This document shows positions 4,915-5,673 of a stretch of 5,673 nucleotides of DNA, piece by piece; the first letter of the stretch is position 1, and each line of letters starts with the position of its first letter. The DNA is taken from positions 1 to 5,673 of the forward strand of contig DKBC01000120.1 in assembly GCA_002451065.1 (NCBI GenBank). The letters are read 5' to 3'. The translations under genes and the position numbers were made by a program. Below the pieces are notes generated by a model. That model did no database searches, was not told the DNA's origin, and saw only the letters and a list, made by a program, of their open reading frames with translations. The DNA comes from Betaproteobacteria bacterium UBA6910. GTDB lineage: Bacteria; Pseudomonadota; Gammaproteobacteria; Burkholderiales; UBA6910.

Positions 4915-5190
4915 TCATTTCTTTGCCGCCCGCGGCAGCGTGTAGCGCAGGCATTGCTCGATGCCCGCCGGGTCAAGCACCGCCCCGGGCCGCGGAGTCA
5001 AGGTGAAACACACGCATCCGTCCTCCACCCGCTCGCCAATGGTGTCGACGTTCAGGCACTCACCCGAGGGGCAGGCCCAAGCGGATTTCCTGCATTGGCG
5101 AATGGTTTCGATCAGCGCCTGTTCCTGGCCCGCCACTTCGTCGATGCGAATGCTGAGCCCGGCGCCCTGTTTCTCGATGCGGAAATTCAT
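4915..5190 (-). CDS. 91-residue six-cysteine protein of unknown function
   Basis: The start is set by AAAGGAG (5202-5196), 5 bases before the ATG at 5190; the frame is open upstream but crosses the promoter and looks non-coding. The protein opens with a beta-type segment (F-R-I-E-K... L-S-I-R-I-D), then a helix around E-Q-A-L-I-E-T-I, then a cysteine cluster: C33, C40 and C45 in C-R-K-S-A-W-A-C-P-S-G-E-C, followed by C59 and C61 as C-V-C and C80. A T-L-T-P-R-P-G motif sits at 63-69, and the end is basic. There is no signal peptide, so it is probably cytoplasmic, where six cysteines suggest a metal or redox site. I have an impression of similar conserved hypothetical proteins in betaproteobacteria but no function. 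It has its own promoter. Confidence 0.8.
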   Translation of the reverse strand: MNFRIEKQGAGLSIRIDEVAGQEQALIETIRQCRKSAWACPSGECLNVDTIGERVEDGCVCFTLTPRPGAVLDPAGIEQCLRYTLPRAAKK

Positions 5191-5265
5191 GGTCGCTCCT
5201 TTCTGCCCGCGGCTGTCCCCGGGCATTGCGTCAGTTGCGGCGCGCTTCGATTCCTGATCGGGCCG

Positions 5266-5301
5266 ATTATACATCCGCGACCGTGGTCACACCCACCGTG
5301 G
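5266..5301 (-). promoter_or_regulatory. promoter with direct repeats, for the 91-residue gene
   Basis: A perfect TATAAT lies at 5271-5266 on the minus strand, predicting initiation near 5259 and a leader of about 69 bases. The -35 position has no good match. Instead, two exact copies of ACCGTGG on the plus strand (5280-5286 and 5295-5301, 15-base period) cover the region upstream of the -10. A weak -35 with direct repeats over it fits an activator-dependent promoter; this is inference. Confidence 0.5.
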
Positions 5302-5306
5302 CCGGT

Positions 5307-5335
5307 CGGCTTCCCGGTGCCCGGTATCGAAGCCG
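5307..5335 (-). terminator. hairpin after the acyl-CoA ligase gene, possible terminator
   Basis: CGGCTTC (5335-5329) and GAAGCCG (5313-5307) on the minus strand are perfect seven-base arms; inside, CCGG pairs with CCGG around three bases, with a four-base bulge on one side. It begins 31 bases after the ligase stop and precedes the next promoter, the right place for an end of transcription. There is no T-tract, so it would not be a standard rho-independent terminator. Confidence 0.38.
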
Positions 5336-5366
5336 TTTCGGAGGAAACGCTGCCATGGTGCTCGGC

Positions 5367-5673
5367 TCAGGCCTTGCGGGACTCCGCCCGCAGCAACCGG
5401 CGCAGCACTTTTCCGATATTGGATTTTGGCAACGGCTCTTCTCGGAACTCCACGACCTTGGGCATCTTGTAGCCGGTCAGGTGCTTCTTGCAGTGCGCGA
5501 TCAGCGCCTCGGCGGTGAGCTCCGGGTCCTTCTTCACGACTACGATCTTCACCACTTCGCCGGACTTCTCGTCCGGGACCCCGATCGCCGCCACTTCCAG
5601 CACTCCCCCATGCAACATCACGACATCCTCGATCTCGTTGGGGTAAACATTGAAGCCGGACACCAGGATCATG
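5367..5673 (-). CDS. fadD: long-chain acyl-CoA ligase, C-terminal part (FadD type)
   Basis: The window holds only the last 101 or so codons; the gene enters from the right edge, so the ATG at 5672 is an internal Met. The enzyme activates fatty acids to acyl-CoA via an acyl-adenylate (EC 6.2.1.3), feeding beta-oxidation. The visible part is the small C-terminal lid domain of the adenylate-forming superfamily: the A8 motif [11 protein letters not shown] (5-15), E-V-A-A-I-G-V-P-D (26-34), L-T-G-Y-K-M-P-K (65-72), and the A10 motif P-K-S-N-I-G-K (82-88), with K88 the expected catalytic lysine. The match to E. coli FadD through L-P-K-S-N-x-G-K-x-L-R-R is close and the length after A10 is normal. 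FadD is the best name; a paralogous acyl-CoA ligase cannot be excluded from the tail alone. Confidence 0.85.
   Translation of the reverse strand, partial: MILVSGFNVYPNEIEDVVMLHGGVLEVAAIGVPDEKSGEVVKIVVVKKDPELTAEALIAHCKKHLTGYKMPKVVEFREEPLPKSNIGKVLRRLLRAESRKA

Noticed and set aside
4692..4976. 95-codon upstream extension of the kinase frame
   Set aside because: The extension is Arg/Pro-rich, crosses the TATAAT promoter and overlaps the 91-residue gene; known family members begin at the Met at 4691.
1..5673. CRISPR array, tRNA, rRNA, insertion sequence or phage signals
   Set aside because: No regularly spaced repeats, cloverleaf-like sequences, transposase motifs or terminal inverted repeats were seen on either strand by eye.
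1..5673. A single novel defence or biosynthetic system spanning the window
   Set aside because: The recognisable genes belong to unrelated processes (fatty acid activation, adenosine-specific kinase family, META lipoprotein, cellulose modification), with a strong terminator and several promoters dividing them.

Overview
The window is about two-thirds G+C. Shine-Dalgarno sites follow the AAGGAG/GAGGTGA type, and the recognisable proteins (a FadD-type acyl-CoA ligase tail, a BcsG-type cellulose phosphoethanolamine transferase, a lipoprotein with a LAAC lipobox) point to a Gram-negative proteobacterium. A high-GC betaproteobacterium is my best guess, by feel rather than by any search. Every gene I can support lies on the minus strand, so transcription runs from the right edge to the left. 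The long plus-strand open frames are antisense shadows.

In transcription order: (1) 5673-5367, the C-terminal adenylate-forming domain of a long-chain acyl-CoA ligase cut by the window edge, followed by a hairpin. (2) A TATAAT promoter and a 91-residue cysteine-rich protein of unknown function (5190-4915). (3) A second TATAAT promoter and an adenosine-specific kinase family protein (4691-4206), then an exported 135-residue protein with two cysteines (4146-3739) and a 54-residue protein with a strong ribosome binding site and a Pro-rich tail (3566-3402), closed by a clear rho-independent terminator (3381-3359). (4) About 180 bases without a gene, then a stretch that reads like the start of a protein in the wrong frame, a 74-residue protein with a very strong ribosome binding site (3024-2800), and an overlooked 32-residue zinc-ribbon-like ORF coupled to it (2791-2693). 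(5) A META-domain lipoprotein (2622-2158) lacking the two cysteines usual in its family. (6) A candidate promoter, BcsG (1960-362), a 66-residue four-cysteine protein (246-46), and the first four codons of another gene behind a strong ribosome binding site at the left edge.

The window does not look like one dedicated system. It reads as ordinary chromosome with two known enzymes (BcsG, adenosine-specific kinase), an acyl-CoA ligase tail, and an unusual density of short uncharacterised proteins, three of them with CxxC-like or multi-cysteine patterns. BcsG acts in the periplasm or inner membrane on cellulose, but no bcsA, bcsB, bcsC, bcsE, bcsF or bcsZ gene is visible here, so whether it sits in a cellulose locus depends on sequence to the left of the window. 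The most worthwhile items are the 32-residue ORF, the possible frameshift at 3047-3175, the hairpin abutting the ribosome binding site of the 54-residue gene, and the paired cysteine loss in the META protein.
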